This document shows, in pieces, positions 1 through 11,662 of a DNA stretch of 64,000 nt. Every line of letters begins with the position of its first letter. Position 1 is the stretch's first letter. The translations under genes were made by a program, and so were the position numbers. Under the pieces are notes generated by a model, which was given only the letters and a program-made list of their open reading frames with translations, was not told where the DNA came from and ran no database searches. Source of the stretch: Torreya grandis (taxonomy: Eukaryota > Streptophyta > Pinopsida > Cupressales > Taxaceae). The stretch lies in the NCBI GenBank assembly GCA_037957365.1, contig JARHVA010000639.1, positions 496,001 to 560,000 of the forward strand. The letters run 5' to 3'.

Positions 1-64
1 AAATGCGTAAATAAGTGTGTGAGAATAGAGAACTCATATTAAACACGTTTTCGTCGCCATCCCA
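1..64 (+). repeat. Left copy of long direct repeat, outer part
   Basis: The first 64 bases match 61997-62061 almost base for base (shared run around 'gtaaataagtgtgtgag' and 'aaacacgttttcgtcgcc'). Homology stops at the shared 'cgccatccc' and resumes at about 2529. This is therefore the outer part of a long direct repeat interrupted by an insert. The repeat probably continues to the left of the window. Confidence 0.85.
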
Positions 65-88
65 ATCATCAACCATTTTGGCTCTTAG

Positions 89-590
89 TCTGAACTACAT
101 TGGTCTGAGTCCCTAACGACCAGGGGCTATGTAGGCAACACCTAGATGACATGACATCTTCTAGGGTTAGCTCGACCACATCCATTTGTTCGTCTATCTG
201 ATGGACAAACCATATCACCTTTGACAATTACCTTGACCTGACCAAAATTAAATATCGACCACTTTATCAACCAATCTGAACTACATTGGTCTGAGGCCCT
301 AACGACCAAGGGCTATGTAGGCAGCACCCAGATGACATGACATCTTCTAGGGTTAGCTCAACCACATCCATTTGTTTGTCTATCTGATGGACAAACCATA
401 TCACCTTTGACCATTACCTTGACTTGACCAAAATTAAATATCGACTACTTTATCAACCAGTCTGAACTACATTGGTCTAAGGCCCTAACGACAGGGGCTA
501 TGTAGGTAGCACTCAATTGACACAGGGTCTTCTGAGGTTAGCTTGGCCATTCCTTCATCCATCCATCTAATGGACCATCTATCAACACCC
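89..590 (+). repeat. 186-bp tandem repeat, about 2.6 copies
   Basis: Units start at 89, 275 and 461 with 'tctgaactacattggtct', exactly 186 bases apart. The first two are nearly identical; the third diverges after about 85 bases and fades near 590. The array lies upstream of the polypurine tract of the gypsy-like fragment, in its 3' untranslated region, a position where tandem repeats are known in plant Tat/Ogre-type elements. Confidence 0.9.
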
Positions 591-1143
591 GTCACTTGAG
601 ATCACTTATATCTCAATCCATCCTCAACCAATGACCTTGGAGATTGTGACTATCTCCTCAGACCATGTAGATCACGCCTATCTCCTCTGACTCTGACCGC
701 TTCCAAGACAACGTTGCCTTGGTTGTTATTGTATGTATGCTACCACACAAATGGTTAGCAAAATTTTCTGCAACCCATATTTTCAACCCTCACAACTATA
801 GGATTGCAAGCAAGTTGATCCACACTACTTGTGACATTTTTCATGTTTCCAAGAGCACTTCCTGAGCCCGAGATACTTGGAGCACGACGACCATTAGAGC
901 TATAGCTTAGATTGAATAACCCGATCAGCTACGACCAAATGCTGGGGCCTAGTTATTTCAATTTTGGCACTCCTCAACCCTCAACCTGCGACAATTTAAC
1001 CTGACCATCCCGTGAAGTGGTATACATGCAATCACAACTTTTACAGCATTCACACCCCAACTTCACCATTTTCATCCACTCTCTGTCAAATCAGCACCCG
1101 ATTCCAGGTTCCCTTCCTTCGACTCCTGCTTTGAGGGGGAATA

Positions 1144-1290
1144 CCTCATCCCATAATCAGGGCAACCAACATTCATTTTTGTCTTGCAGTTCACTAGAAC
1201 AACCAACAAGATGAAAAGACCTCATCCCATACTTGGGGCATTTAACTCCTATTTTTATCTTGTAGTTCATCTAAAACAACCAACAAGACA
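1144..1290 (+). repeat. 76-77 bp direct repeat, two copies
   Basis: The blocks from 'cctcatccca' (1144 and 1220) to 'acaaccaacaaga' (1199 and 1276) recur 76-77 bases apart. They sit directly before the polypurine tract and belong to the element's 3' untranslated region. Confidence 0.7.
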
Positions 1291-1302
1291 AAAAGGGGCA
1301 AA
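1290..1302 (+). other. Polypurine tract of gypsy-like element
   Basis: A purine-rich run 'aaaaaggggcaaa' directly precedes the LTR start 'tgtagacactg'. In LTR retrotransposons this is the plus-strand DNA priming site. Confidence 0.7.
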
Positions 1303-2528
1303 TGTAGACACTGAAATCATGTCTACTCCCTTGGTCATCCTCCCCCTTGGTCCCTTTCCACTTCTAACCATGCCTAACCTATGTCTTATTAATTTAAAAT
1401 AATCATCTATTTTAAATTAATAATTCCCTCTCTCTCTCATGACACCTCATCACCCTAAGATGCCTCTCCTTGGATTCCCTCCACTACCCCATGGCCAATA
1501 TTAATGCCTAGACCCCCTTCTCATTCTCCCACTCATCCTCTCATCCATTTTAATCCACCTTCGATCGTTTCTTCCCCTGACCCGCTAACCCGGCATTTGG
1601 GAAAATAGACAAAAGGCTATTTTTAGCCTTTTTCCTGCCTTCCAGTTGCCAACATCGGTCAACTGTCGACTGACATCGACGGTATTGCTAGCGTTGGTTG
1701 CCTTCAAAATTGCATTCTACCTCCAAAATGTAGATCTGACCTTCTTTCAATCTGATCTTCAATCTTCAATCTGGCATCTTCACAATCCGATCCTTCAATC
1801 TTTGACTATCTGATCTTTCACTCCTCAATCCATTAATCCTTCCAATCATCAGACCTCTCACTCTCTCTCTCTCTCTCAAGTACACACAACAAGCATCAAC
1901 AACAGGGCCTCTACATCAGTAACAATTTTTCCACACCAGTAGCATCAGCAACAGGTATAACCAATCTACAACACTCCTTCTTCAGCAAGCCAAAGGTAAG
2001 TATTTCCTCTGTGTTTTCATCATGTTTTCTAGTTATTACTTCTAAGTGCTATGAACTAGACTTAGCCATCATCAACCAGACTATCAACCAGACCACAAAC
2101 CTGACCTGCCCTTCCCAAAGAGGCTGAAAGGCCTCCTCTACCCCTCTGTCCCTTTTTGACATTCTGTCCATTGTCCCGCACTACTGCAACAGACTCTCAA
2201 ACCCTGCACAGACTCCCAGACCCCTTCTCAGACCCATCCATAGACCATAAACCCGTCTAGAACCTGTCCCAGACCATTGTCCTAACTGACATTGACCACT
2301 GCCTCCACCGATGTCGGTAGACTAACTGACATCGATAGACTTGACAACAAACGTCGGTAGACTAACTGACATCGGTGACTATGATCAGACTGATAACAGC
2401 CTTTAGGTACGCATTTGCTTCTATTTCTTTTGATTTATTCTTTTATCATTTCTGTTCCTAGCAACATTCTACTCTTTATCAGACATTCTTTTTTATCTAC
2501 TAGTGGGTTGTCATCCCTCATAAAAGTT
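1303..2528 (+). mobile_element. 3' LTR of gypsy-like element (right end uncertain)
   Basis: The LTR begins with TGTAGACACTG just after the polypurine tract. It includes a CT microsatellite (about 1858-1879) and a 40-bp repeat around 'gtcggtagactaactgac' (2313 and 2353). Its 3' end could not be fixed. The outer limit given is where homology to the uninterrupted repeat copy resumes. Confidence 0.55.
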
Positions 2529-2972
2529 AGTTTTGTTTGTTTGTTTTTCCTTTCTCTTTAAATATATTTAGTTGTGGGATTAGTAGGCTCATTTTTAATG
2601 TGAATATAAGTTGGGGTTTTAATTTTCTGATTTTCATTTAACCAATTCATCAATTTTATATTTTTTGTTGTAGGTATATTGATCACTAGTAGATTTTGAA
2701 TTTGGGTTGCACGAAGTACATGCATCTCTTTTAACTGTTACTCCACAATTGAAAGGAGAAAATAGCTATTAATATTATTTTATGAGTTTTTTTAATTAAT
2801 AAAAGTGGGAAGAAGGTCTCACATACAATAAAAAATATTCAACAAATTAACAATTAAATTATATATCATACAAAAAATAGTGTAATAATTTAATAAATCA
2901 ATAATGATGATTTTTTAAGATCTGTAAGTTAACTAACAATAATCTAGGAGGATCTAAGACTTTCATTGACTT

Positions 2973-3737
2973 ACAATATAATGACATTGCTCTGACAATG
3001 TATCAACCTAACCAACAACTTCAGGTCCATGCCAACCACACGTGGTCATATTTCAACACCCTAACTCATCTTCGTTGATGCCTTAAAACTCTTACAATCT
3101 TAGTACTATTTCACATAGCTATGCAATAGTGTTACCTAAACATGACAAAATAATGATTACTTATGAAGCAATTATTCCTAGCTATTGTAACAGTGAAATT
3201 GATCCTTTATCTTCCACACTTGTAACATACATCAATATAAATCTACATTCTTTTTACAATTTAAACATCACAACACATCCAATATCTTTCATCTTATATT
3301 GAACTATTGCTTAATATAACCTTATAACATAAAAATTATAATCTAGTATCCATTGTTTCTTCTTGTAACTTTCCCTTCTCTCATTGCACTCTGACATATC
3401 TTTCAGCCTCTCTAATTCAATATACGTTTTTTTAATAACCCATTGAATTTGTTAAGTGTTGTTGTCCATGGGGTTCCTCTTGGGCCCTATATAAGTGGTA
3501 TAAGAGCATACACACTTCATATCATCTCATAATTATATCAAAGTTATATTTAAAATTCTTCTCTATTCTTATGTTCGCTCATATGATGTTTGATTACATG
3601 AAATTAATGCTTGAAACTCATGACCCTTTATTACAATTTATTTCATGTCTTGATATGGTAGAAAAATTACTTTCAAATATGTTGACTTCATGTTGGCTAA
3701 AAATTTATCAGAGGAAAAATCAAGGATTTCGATCAAC
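2973..3737 (+). repeat. 765-bp tandem duplication, unit 1
   Basis: The unit runs from 'acaatataatgac' to 'gatcaac' and is followed directly by a second copy 765 bases on. The corresponding region of the right-hand repeat (62556-63320) is also 765 bases but single-copy. The tandem duplication is therefore specific to the left copy and probably later than the large duplication. Confidence 0.95.
3488..3494 (+). promoter_or_regulatory. TATA box, unit 1
   Basis: TATATAA in the context 'ccctatataag' lies 77 bases before an ATG at 3571, a plausible plant core promoter spacing with a short A/T-rich leader. The element is conserved in all three copies (4253-4259 and 63071-63077). No transcript evidence is available. 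Confidence 0.45.
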
Positions 3738-3843
3738 ACAATATAATGACATTGCTCTGACAATGTATCAACCTAACCAACAACTTCAGGTCCATGCCAA
3801 CCACACGTGGTCATATTTCAACACCCTAACTCATCTTCGTTGA
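3571..3843 (+). CDS. Hypothetical 90-aa ORF, chimeric at duplication joint
   Basis: The ATG follows a TATA box by about 80 bases. The first 56 residues (starting MFAHMMFDYMK) are the same as in the other two copies. After 'FRST' the frame runs across the 765-bp duplication joint and gains a new 34-residue tail that starts QYNDIALT. The tail is thus an accident of the duplication. No known domain is recognised and no membrane segment is obvious. It may be a leftover first exon of a larger gene, or not translated at all. Confidence 0.25.
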   Translation: MFAHMMFDYMKLMLETHDPLLQFISCLDMVEKLLSNMLTSCWLKIYQRKNQGFRSTQYNDIALTMYQPNQQLQVHANHTWSYFNTLTHLR

Positions 3844-4502
3844 TGCCTTAAAACTCTTACAATCTTAGTACTATTTCACATAGCTATGCAATAGTGTTAC
3901 CTAAACATGACAAAATAATGATTACTTATGAAGCAATTATTCCTAGCTATTGTAACAGTGAAATTGATCCTTTATCTTCCACACTTGTAACATACATCAA
4001 TATAAATCTACATTCTTTTTACAATTTAAACATCACAACACATCCAATATCTTTCATCTTATATTGAACTATTGCTTAATATAACCTTATAACATAAAAA
4101 TTATAATCTAGTATCCATTGTTTCTTCTTGTAACTTTCCCTAATCTCATTGCACTCTGACATATCTTTCAGCCTCTCTCATTCAATATACGTTTTTTTAA
4201 TAACCCATTGAATTTGTTAAGTGTTGTTGTCCATGGGGTTCCTCTTGGGCCCTATATAAGTGGTATAAGAGCATACACACTTCATATCATCTCATAATTA
4301 TATCAAAGTTATATTTAAAATTCTTCTCTATTCTTATGTTCGCTCATATGATGTTTGATTACATGAAATTAATGCTTGAAACTCATGACCCTTTATTACA
4401 ATTTATTTCATGTCTTGATATGGTAGAAAAATTACTTTCAAATTTGTTGACTTCATGTTGGCTAAAAATTTATCAGAGGAAAAATCAAGGATTTCGATCA
4501 AC
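3738..4502 (+). repeat. 765-bp tandem duplication, unit 2
   Basis: Second unit, nearly identical to 2973-3737 with only a few substitutions seen (for example 'cccttc' to 'ccctaa' near 4140). Together with the single-copy right repeat, this gives three versions of the same promoter and ORF in the window. Confidence 0.95.
4253..4259 (+). promoter_or_regulatory. TATA box, unit 2
   Basis: Same TATATAA as at 3488-3494, 765 bases downstream, before the ATG at 4336. Confidence 0.45.
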
Positions 4503-4533
4503 TTTGTGGGGAAAAAGTCACTCTCATATTTGA
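4336..4533 (+). CDS. Hypothetical 65-aa ORF, unit 2
   Basis: This is the unfused form of the small ORF, starting MFAHMMFDYMK and ending in SHSHI. It differs from unit 1 by one residue (Met to Leu near residue 37) and from the right-hand copy (63154) by three. The frame stays open in all three copies, but they are too alike for this to prove selection. The function is unknown. An exon of a split gene is possible, since the frame stops soon after an AG that could serve as a splice site. Confidence 0.3.
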   Translation: MFAHMMFDYMKLMLETHDPLLQFISCLDMVEKLLSNLLTSCWLKIYQRKNQGFRSTLWGKSHSHI

Positions 4534-5349
4534 AGGCAGAGCTACATTTATTTAAAAACAAAGACAACACTGAAAATAAAAATATTTACAATAAAAATGT
4601 GTCTTTATGAGTGTTTTATACTTTAACCTAAAATTACAGAAAGGTGGTATAAAAATAACATTAAAATAATTTGGGGAGAGAGAAAGAGAAAAGAATGTGT
4701 AAAATAAGGAATACAATGGAAGAGGTAAAATGGAATGCAAATAAATGATACGTAACCTAGGAATCTACTATGAGAGTTCGAAACCTTAACATTCAATTGA
4801 AGCCAAAGAAAGACATATTTTTGATGTATGAGCAAAATGCATACACTACAAAGGTTGTACATATCAAGAAACATTGTAGAACAACTCTATATATCATTTT
4901 GAGAACAAATAATCAAATTACTCTCCATTGCTCCAAGGCTTCTCTAATTTAAAATTTATAACATAGATTCAAAATAAATTTTATGCTAAAAAATGTTAAT
5001 TTTGATAGTTTAACAATAGTATTTTAACAAATTTGAAAGGAAATAATCAAAGTGAATGAACACACTCACAAATATTGTTTCCCAAAAACAATTCAAAGAA
5101 CAAAGCCTTATGAAATTCTTATTTTATTTATTCTTCTCTAAGTTAAATGTATAAATCTCCTCTTTCTCCTTTGCCAAGGTTTTTTTATGAGTCAAAAATC
5201 CTATTTAAAATGAGTAAAATTATATTGATAGGTTATGAGGGCGTAACCACCTCATAACCATCTAACAACCACTTTTATAAATACTTTTTTAGTAAAATAT
5301 TTTTATTTTATAGTGAATTTTTCTCCAAAAGACTTTAAAAACTAAATAT

Positions 5350-6710
5350 GACCTTTTAGTTGTCAATAAAAAAAAGTACAATGAAGAAATAAAAATTTAA
5401 AGAGAGAAAAGGCGACTTTGAGTGGTTATCAAGAAGAAAAAGACTCTTTTTATTGGAAGAATCTTCCTCAACTATTAAAACTCGATATGACTCCTCTTTA
5501 TGTGATGATTTTAGCCAATATATTCTAAATATATGAATAGTTTGGATGATTATTTCTCTTGCAGGGACAACTGTATGAGCCAAATGTGTGAGCTACTCAT
5601 AGGATGTGTTAGTTTCTTATTCAATCTTATTGAAAAGACTTTGAAAATTTAAAGTGGGATATTTTATACCACAATGAATATTGATTAGCTTTCTCAAAGT
5701 TTCTTTATTGAATGTCTTTTCTCCAAATAACTCTTATTTAATAATATTATGAAATTGTTCTTTCAATTTTTTAGTTGTATGTGCCATTGATTCATATTCA
5801 TTTTAAAAAATCACAAGGAATGGCCCAAATATTGGTATATACATCTAACTTCATTTTTTTGAAACTTTTTTTTATAATGTTGTGAGTCCTCCAAAGCTTC
5901 CTCTAAAGAAAAAATATTGAAATTCATGCATTAAGACCACAAACATGAATAATTATCCTTCACTTTGTAAATAATACCTTTAGAGACCAAAGTATTATTG
6001 TTCATGGAATCCATGTTTGTCAAGTACATGATCAAGTTTTTCCATATCTCGTATTCTTTCTTGGTAGTTACAGTTTATTCTTTGATCTTCACTTAACTTA
6101 AATTAATCAAATCATAAGTTCTCCAATTTTTGTCAATGAATTTCATGTCATCAAGAAGAAATTATTCAACCTAGGATTCCATGACCTTACCATGATTGTT
6201 ATACTTATTGATTTTGGAAATAATCTCCTTATCAATCTCAAATTTAGAACTTGGAATTTATATAGTGGAGGTAATTTGTGTAGATGCAAAGATCACTTTC
6301 TGAGAGGACTCACTTATATTCAAGATCTATTTAATTTATGTTAAAAGCATACATAATTTTTACTCCAATAATTCTTGAGTTTGCATCCCTTCTTCTATCA
6401 TTTGGATTAGCATGGTTTTAGTCACCTTGAAATTGTGAATATTTCCTTTAAAAGTGGATTCATCAAGATCAATCTTATTGATGTTGCAATCAACCAAAAT
6501 CATTTTATCCTAATTATTTTTTACAATATGTTGGAAAATATCCATAGATTGTGCACTTAAAGAATCAATCATCATCCTGAAAGTAGTTTGTGCCTTTTTA
6601 TTCCTTTAAATCATTTATAGAATATTGGAAACACCATCAAAATCAATTTTTGTTGATGTTATTATAGGTTCTTTCTTACCCACTACATGTTTTATCCATG
6701 AAGAAGACAT
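5350..6710 (-). pseudogene. Decayed coding region, family not recognised (downstream part)
   Basis: Read on the minus strand from an ATG at 6710 (MSSSWIKHVV), one frame can be followed for hundreds of residues through scattered stops, with a shift near 5800. It is rich in Lys, Asn, Ile and Glu, has helical stretches (for example MIEEGMQTQELLE), and ends in a 75-residue open stretch (5583 to 5356) starting MAHTVVPARE. Many stops fall where Gln would fit. I cannot name a family; a retroelement gag-like protein or a captured plant gene are both possible. It lies directly downstream of another decayed region on the same strand. Confidence 0.4.
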
Positions 6711-6959
6711 ATCTCCTTATGATGCCACCAGCTAAATACTTGGGAAAACCATATGATTCAATGAGGAAGAAGGTCACAAAGATGATAAAAGATAAGATCT
6801 AGGTTTAATCAATTATTAATAATAAATAACTTGTTGCAAGGGGAAAGATGGAGGTGGAGGTAGAGGAATAAATAGGAATGAACATGGTGTAAGTGATTGA
6901 AAAAATGGAAGTGGTGAAGGCACTATAGATTCAATGGGAGTAAGAACAATAAAAAATGG

Positions 6960-8569
6960 TATTAAACCTGAATCAAAGGCCAAGAACTATTGATTGGTGT
7001 TATCATTCAACACCAAAGGATCAATATCCTAGTGATGTTTGTAGTGGTCGATGGAGTAGGCCTCTTTATTAGAAGATTTTACCTTGGTGAATCACCTTCA
7101 CATGTCTATTTAGAAGGCTTGTCTCTATTTGGATATTCTCCATATCCTCCTCATGTGGAAGCTAAATTGGATTTTCATATGAATATTTTATTCCCCAAAT
7201 ACTGAGTAATTAAAGTATAAAAAGTTTGTTTCATCCATTTTGAACATTATTCATATTTTATATGACTTCTTGAAGTATACTCTTTTATTTTTATATCATA
7301 CCAAGATATAGATCTTCTAGGAATGGTTTGCATGAATTCTGAAATATTTGTCAATTCCCTTATTGACCATTGATCAAAAGAATAGCTACAAGGTGAACTT
7401 TATTATTGAAAATTTCTTCTACAACATCAGTGTCACCATCTTCAAACTTTACTATGCACCATTCATATAAGAAATCCATCATCTATTTTAAATTCATTCT
7501 TGACCAATCTCTCTTTTTTTGGCTTCGAAATAATCTTCACAATATTCCCAATACTCTTTAATTTCCGGACTAGGAGGATAATTGAGACCCGTTTTGAGAT
7601 TATTTATCATAAATCCTTAGATATCAAAAGCAAGTCTTCTCATGTGTGAATGCATTGGAAAGTCCAATAATGAATTTTCAATATTAGCCACATCTATAGT
7701 TGATTTTTAGACAAAATAATTGAGGTTGATATGTAAATGTATTCCTTTGATATATTGATTGATATACCTATTTTGGACCTCACTTAGTTGCCTACAAAGC
7801 TCAATCAAAACTATTTTGTCACTGGGATATGTTGGAAATTTAAGAGGAACACCTTCAAATATACCAACCTAGATGTAACGGAAATTTAAAACCTGGATGA
7901 ATAACTCCCATATATCATGATTAGATAAGCTACCTCATTAGATATCTTAGATGAAATATTTCCATCCAATTATTTAACTAACATCATAGAGAAAACATTG
8001 TGTACCCTCTTCAAATGAATCCTTCCTTTCTCATGAGAGAGATGTGATAATTTGTCATATATCGATGCACCAGGGACCTTTTGTTTGACTTCAATCAAGT
8101 TGAGACAAGGTCTTAGGTCTGTAATAGAATAGACCAAATATGAGGTCATATTAAATTCATTAGTGGATTCTAATTTGATCAACTACTCATGAATGTTTTG
8201 ACTAATGATTGAAGCCCAATCAATGAACTACTTTTTATAATAGATGATACTGATGAACATGCACATCCACTAGTGAAAAAAAATTGTTAATTCATTTCCC
8301 ATGACCCTATACGGAAGAGTAATCATATTTTATAGTTCTTCCTTAAAATTAGATCTATATAATGTTTTGAATAGCTTTTTATTTACCCTCCTTATATTAG
8401 TCAACTAGGTTTGACTAAGCATATTTTCACATTTCTCATGATTGTTTACCTAGAACTATTGAGCAATGTTTTTATCAATTTTCACTTTTTCATGGTGAGG
8501 TTCAATATCGAAGGTGATACATATGGAATTTATATTAAAATTATCTATAATTTGATCATATGTAGACAT
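6960..8569 (-). pseudogene. Decayed coding region, family not recognised (upstream part)
   Basis: The minus-strand frame begins with an ATG at 8569 (MSTYDQIIDN) and can be followed through many stops to about 6960. A clean 70-residue stretch (8182 to 7970) contains 'LIEVKQKVPGASIYDKL'. Near 6840-6900 the minus strand encodes a short proline-rich run. Stops again often stand where Gln would fit. It may be one protein with the region at 5350-6710. No reverse transcriptase, protease or integrase motif is visible, and the family is unknown to me. Confidence 0.4.
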
Positions 8570-9703
8570 TATTTACTTATTTTCTAGATTGTATTACTTT
8601 TCACATATAAGAACTAAATCATCACTTTGAATGGATGTTGGAAATACAATGCATGTGCAAGTTTGTTGTCAAATTATGTGAAAATTGTTATTTTTAGTAA
8701 CTTTTGACTTCTAGTGGTTTTTTCAACTATTATTTATAGAAGTGTTGCATTTAAGGGATGAGACTAAAAATCTCCATTATATATGCTAAAATGAACCTAA
8801 TGGATGAATTCCAATTGAATTTTACCTTTGGATACAAAAATAGACTTTTTAAATATAGAAAATTCTTGGAAAAAATACTAAAATGTATTTTTAGACCCTT
8901 AAATGGTCACTTATGGATTTCAAAATTTTCTAAAAATATATGTAAATGGATAATGTGGTTTATGGTTGAATTAAACTTTCTACGATGGTCATTTTGGTGG
9001 AAATGAAGATCGAATGGAGTTAAGGATCAAAAGTTATAGCCTCTAGAAGTTTGGACTCCACATCAAATGTAACAAATCACAAGGCTTCCAATAACCCTAA
9101 CAACAACATTACTATATTTTTATTATTAACATGACTTGTAATGCATGCTAACTCAAACACTAGAGGTGTATAATCAATTCTATAGTGAGCGTATTTCCTT
9201 ATATTTTAAATATGGGGGTTTTATTTCCACACTAGCATATTAAACAATGATATACAATTTATTTCCATTTGATCTTGAAAACTTTGTATGTATTTTGTCT
9301 TGAAAAATGTGCCATGCAAATTTTATTTTACATAATTTTTATAAAAAAATTCAATTCTATTTTAATTCCCATAGGGACTTGGCACATGATTACCTTGTTA
9401 ATTTCACATTACATTGAATTTTTTTGTTGTATATGACTTTCCATTAATTTAATTATTTTTTCCCCTAGACCCTGCACATGACTATAGCATGAATGCTGTG
9501 ATGTAGTCCAATATAAGAAGTAATGTATTTATCACATGCCTTTTTATTATTCTATCCCATGATTTTCACATGGTCTAACAATGTAGCATATGCTTTTGTT
9601 TATCCTAATAAAAACATGTTATGTTTCCAATTAACAACTGTTGATAACAAATAATTTAATTAGCACATCTCTCCTTTTTTCTAAATTGAAACGTGTATCA
9701 CTA

Positions 9704-9708
<5 letters not shown>
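8570..9708. other. A/T-rich intergenic stretch
   Basis: No coding domain, RNA gene or clear repeat was recognised. A plus-strand 82-codon open stretch at 8758-9006 has Lys/Phe/Trp-rich composition typical of chance frames in A/T-rich DNA. Confidence 0.5.

Positions 9709-9785
<77 letters not shown>
9709..9785. repeat. (TA)n microsatellite
   Basis: About 38 uninterrupted TA dinucleotides. Confidence 0.97.
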
Positions 9786-9788
<3 letters not shown>

Positions 9789-11169
9789 ATTAATCATGGA
9801 AAAAGAGTGGATGACATTAATAATTTAATAACTAAATGCATTATAATTTATATACAAGTTTTTACACTCTTTATCTAAATACAATTAATTATAAACTTAC
9901 ATACAAACTCAAACATAAACAATTGATAATACAAAGGTAGGGACTAGCCACTATTCGACCCTTATTTTTTCTAATTTATCATTGGACTTTGATTTTATTT
10001 TTAACACAAAAAATATATACCTTCATAAACTATAAATTGAGTGGTTGAATTATAATTACGTAATTAACATATATAAATTGTGTTAAATATATATAATTAT
10101 CAAATAAATATAAATTTTCACATTCTAAATAAATGGGGTTATGTTATAATATAATGTATTATGTTATGATTTAATTTTATTTGTGAATTATAATCCATCT
10201 ATATTAACCATCATGTTGTGTTTAACCATGATGAAATTTTTTTAATGCAAGTTTCTAATTATCACATCAATTTTATATTAGTATGGATAAGCCTTCACCT
10301 TGTCTCTCATCATGTCATTTTTTTTAATTATGTCAATAGGTGTTCATCTATTGGATTGAGCCTTGTGTTTCACACCTAATTGATGGTTCAATTTGTATAT
10401 TTGAGGATGAATATAATTATATTTACATACTTTTGACATGTAGCATGTGTTAGTGTGATTGAATCCCAAGCCCTAAGTGTGGTTGGCAGTGATGCATTGG
10501 AATAACAATGACTAGGTAGAAGATATAGAAGGATGACTGACCAATAATTTGAAATAATAACATGGGTACATTTTTCCACACTAAAATTCTATTTTTTGAA
10601 TATTAATTTTTCTCTATTAGATCTCATTAATTTTTTTCTATTGAATTTCAATGTGTATGTAAGAATACAATGACATATTTGATGTGTTCTTAACCCAAAC
10701 TAATGGTGCCATTAATAAAATATTTAAAAATATATAATATATATGAGCTCGTAATCTATGAGAGTAATTTTGATGTGACACTGAGAGTAAATTTAATTGA
10801 GTATTTTGAATTGAGTAAATTTTTAGATCTATTTTATGCTTTTAGACAAGGTGATTCATGGGAAATTCCAATATAAGTTCTATGAATTAGATTATGTGAT
10901 GTAGGATCATCCCATGCACATATCCACCTTGTATTACCTAGATGAATAAGTTTAGTTTTAGGTAGGAATCATAATGCACATGTGCACAATGGTAGAAAGT
11001 GATCCTCCAAACACAAGAAATAAACACAAGATCTTTCATGCAACTTAATGTGACACACATGCATCATATCAATGCATAAATAACCCCATTTAACAGCATG
11101 GCAAAATTAACATTCGATTAAGGTTGCATGAACCAATGTGTAAAACCTAGCAAGGTGCACTTGACCTAG
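9786..11169. other. A/T-rich intergenic stretch
   Basis: No gene or structured repeat seen. The part above about 11100 may be the far end of the gypsy remnant that follows, but no motif can be read there. Confidence 0.5.
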
Positions 11170-11662
11170 AAGTCAACCATTTGACCACACTCTATGTAGA
11201 CTTCTGAGAGGTCTATATAACTAGATGATTATATATGTATGAAATACATCATGACAATAAATGTAATAAATGTTAATTCATTTCATTAGGATTTTGATTC
11301 TTACTAATGTAATAAATGGCATACATCTTACGTTCTTCATCTTTCTGCCCAAAGATTTTCCCATAGAATTGTTAAAAGCATTAATGCGTATAAAAAGGTT
11401 TATCCAAATTAGGAACTCTCAAAATTGGATAAAAAATTAGCATTTATTTTATTGACTCAAAATTTTGTTGACATTTGTCAGTCTACAAAAATTCACTATC
11501 CTTAGTGAGAAAATAAAACATAAGTGCAAAAATCTTACTAAAGTCTTCTATTAAATGCCTATAGTACCATGCATGTCTTAAAACACTTTTTATATCAATT
11601 TGACTTTTAGTTATAGGTAGGTTGCATATCAATTCAATCTTCTTGGGGTCAACTTATATTCC
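11170..11662 (-). pseudogene. Gypsy RT thumb and RNase H start, broken
   Basis: Downstream of the RT core the minus strand reads 'VDPKKIELICNLP', then a stretch matching the conserved region where new strands are joined ('RHAWYYRHLIEDFSK', usually GH.GFYRRFI..FS), then a degenerate RNase H start (KMYAIYYISK, usually HAIYYASK). Several stops interrupt it and similarity fades near 11170. The integrase expected next is absent. Confidence 0.7.

Larger units (their letters stand above)
65..2528 (+). mobile_element. Inserted 3' end of a Ty3/gypsy-like element, truncated
   Basis: This 2.46 kb segment is absent from the right-hand copy of the flanking repeat, where about 46 other bases lie between the same flanks. 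It contains a 186-bp tandem array, a 76-bp repeat pair, a polypurine tract (1290-1302) and the start of an LTR ('tgtagacactg' at 1303). That order (tandem repeats, PPT, LTR) is the 3' end of a plant gypsy-type element. No gag-pol coding sequence remains and the LTR's far boundary is not defined. Assignment to gypsy rests on the LTR start and the layout, not on protein evidence. Confidence 0.6.
2529..5182 (+). repeat. Left copy of long direct repeat, inner part
   Basis: This stretch aligns with 62108-64000 at high identity, apart from an additional 765-bp tandem copy. Differences are scattered substitutions and 1-3 base indels. The right copy leaves the window at the base matching 5182, so the true end is unknown. 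It holds a TATA box and a short ORF present in each copy. I do not recognise a transposon family for it. Confidence 0.9.
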
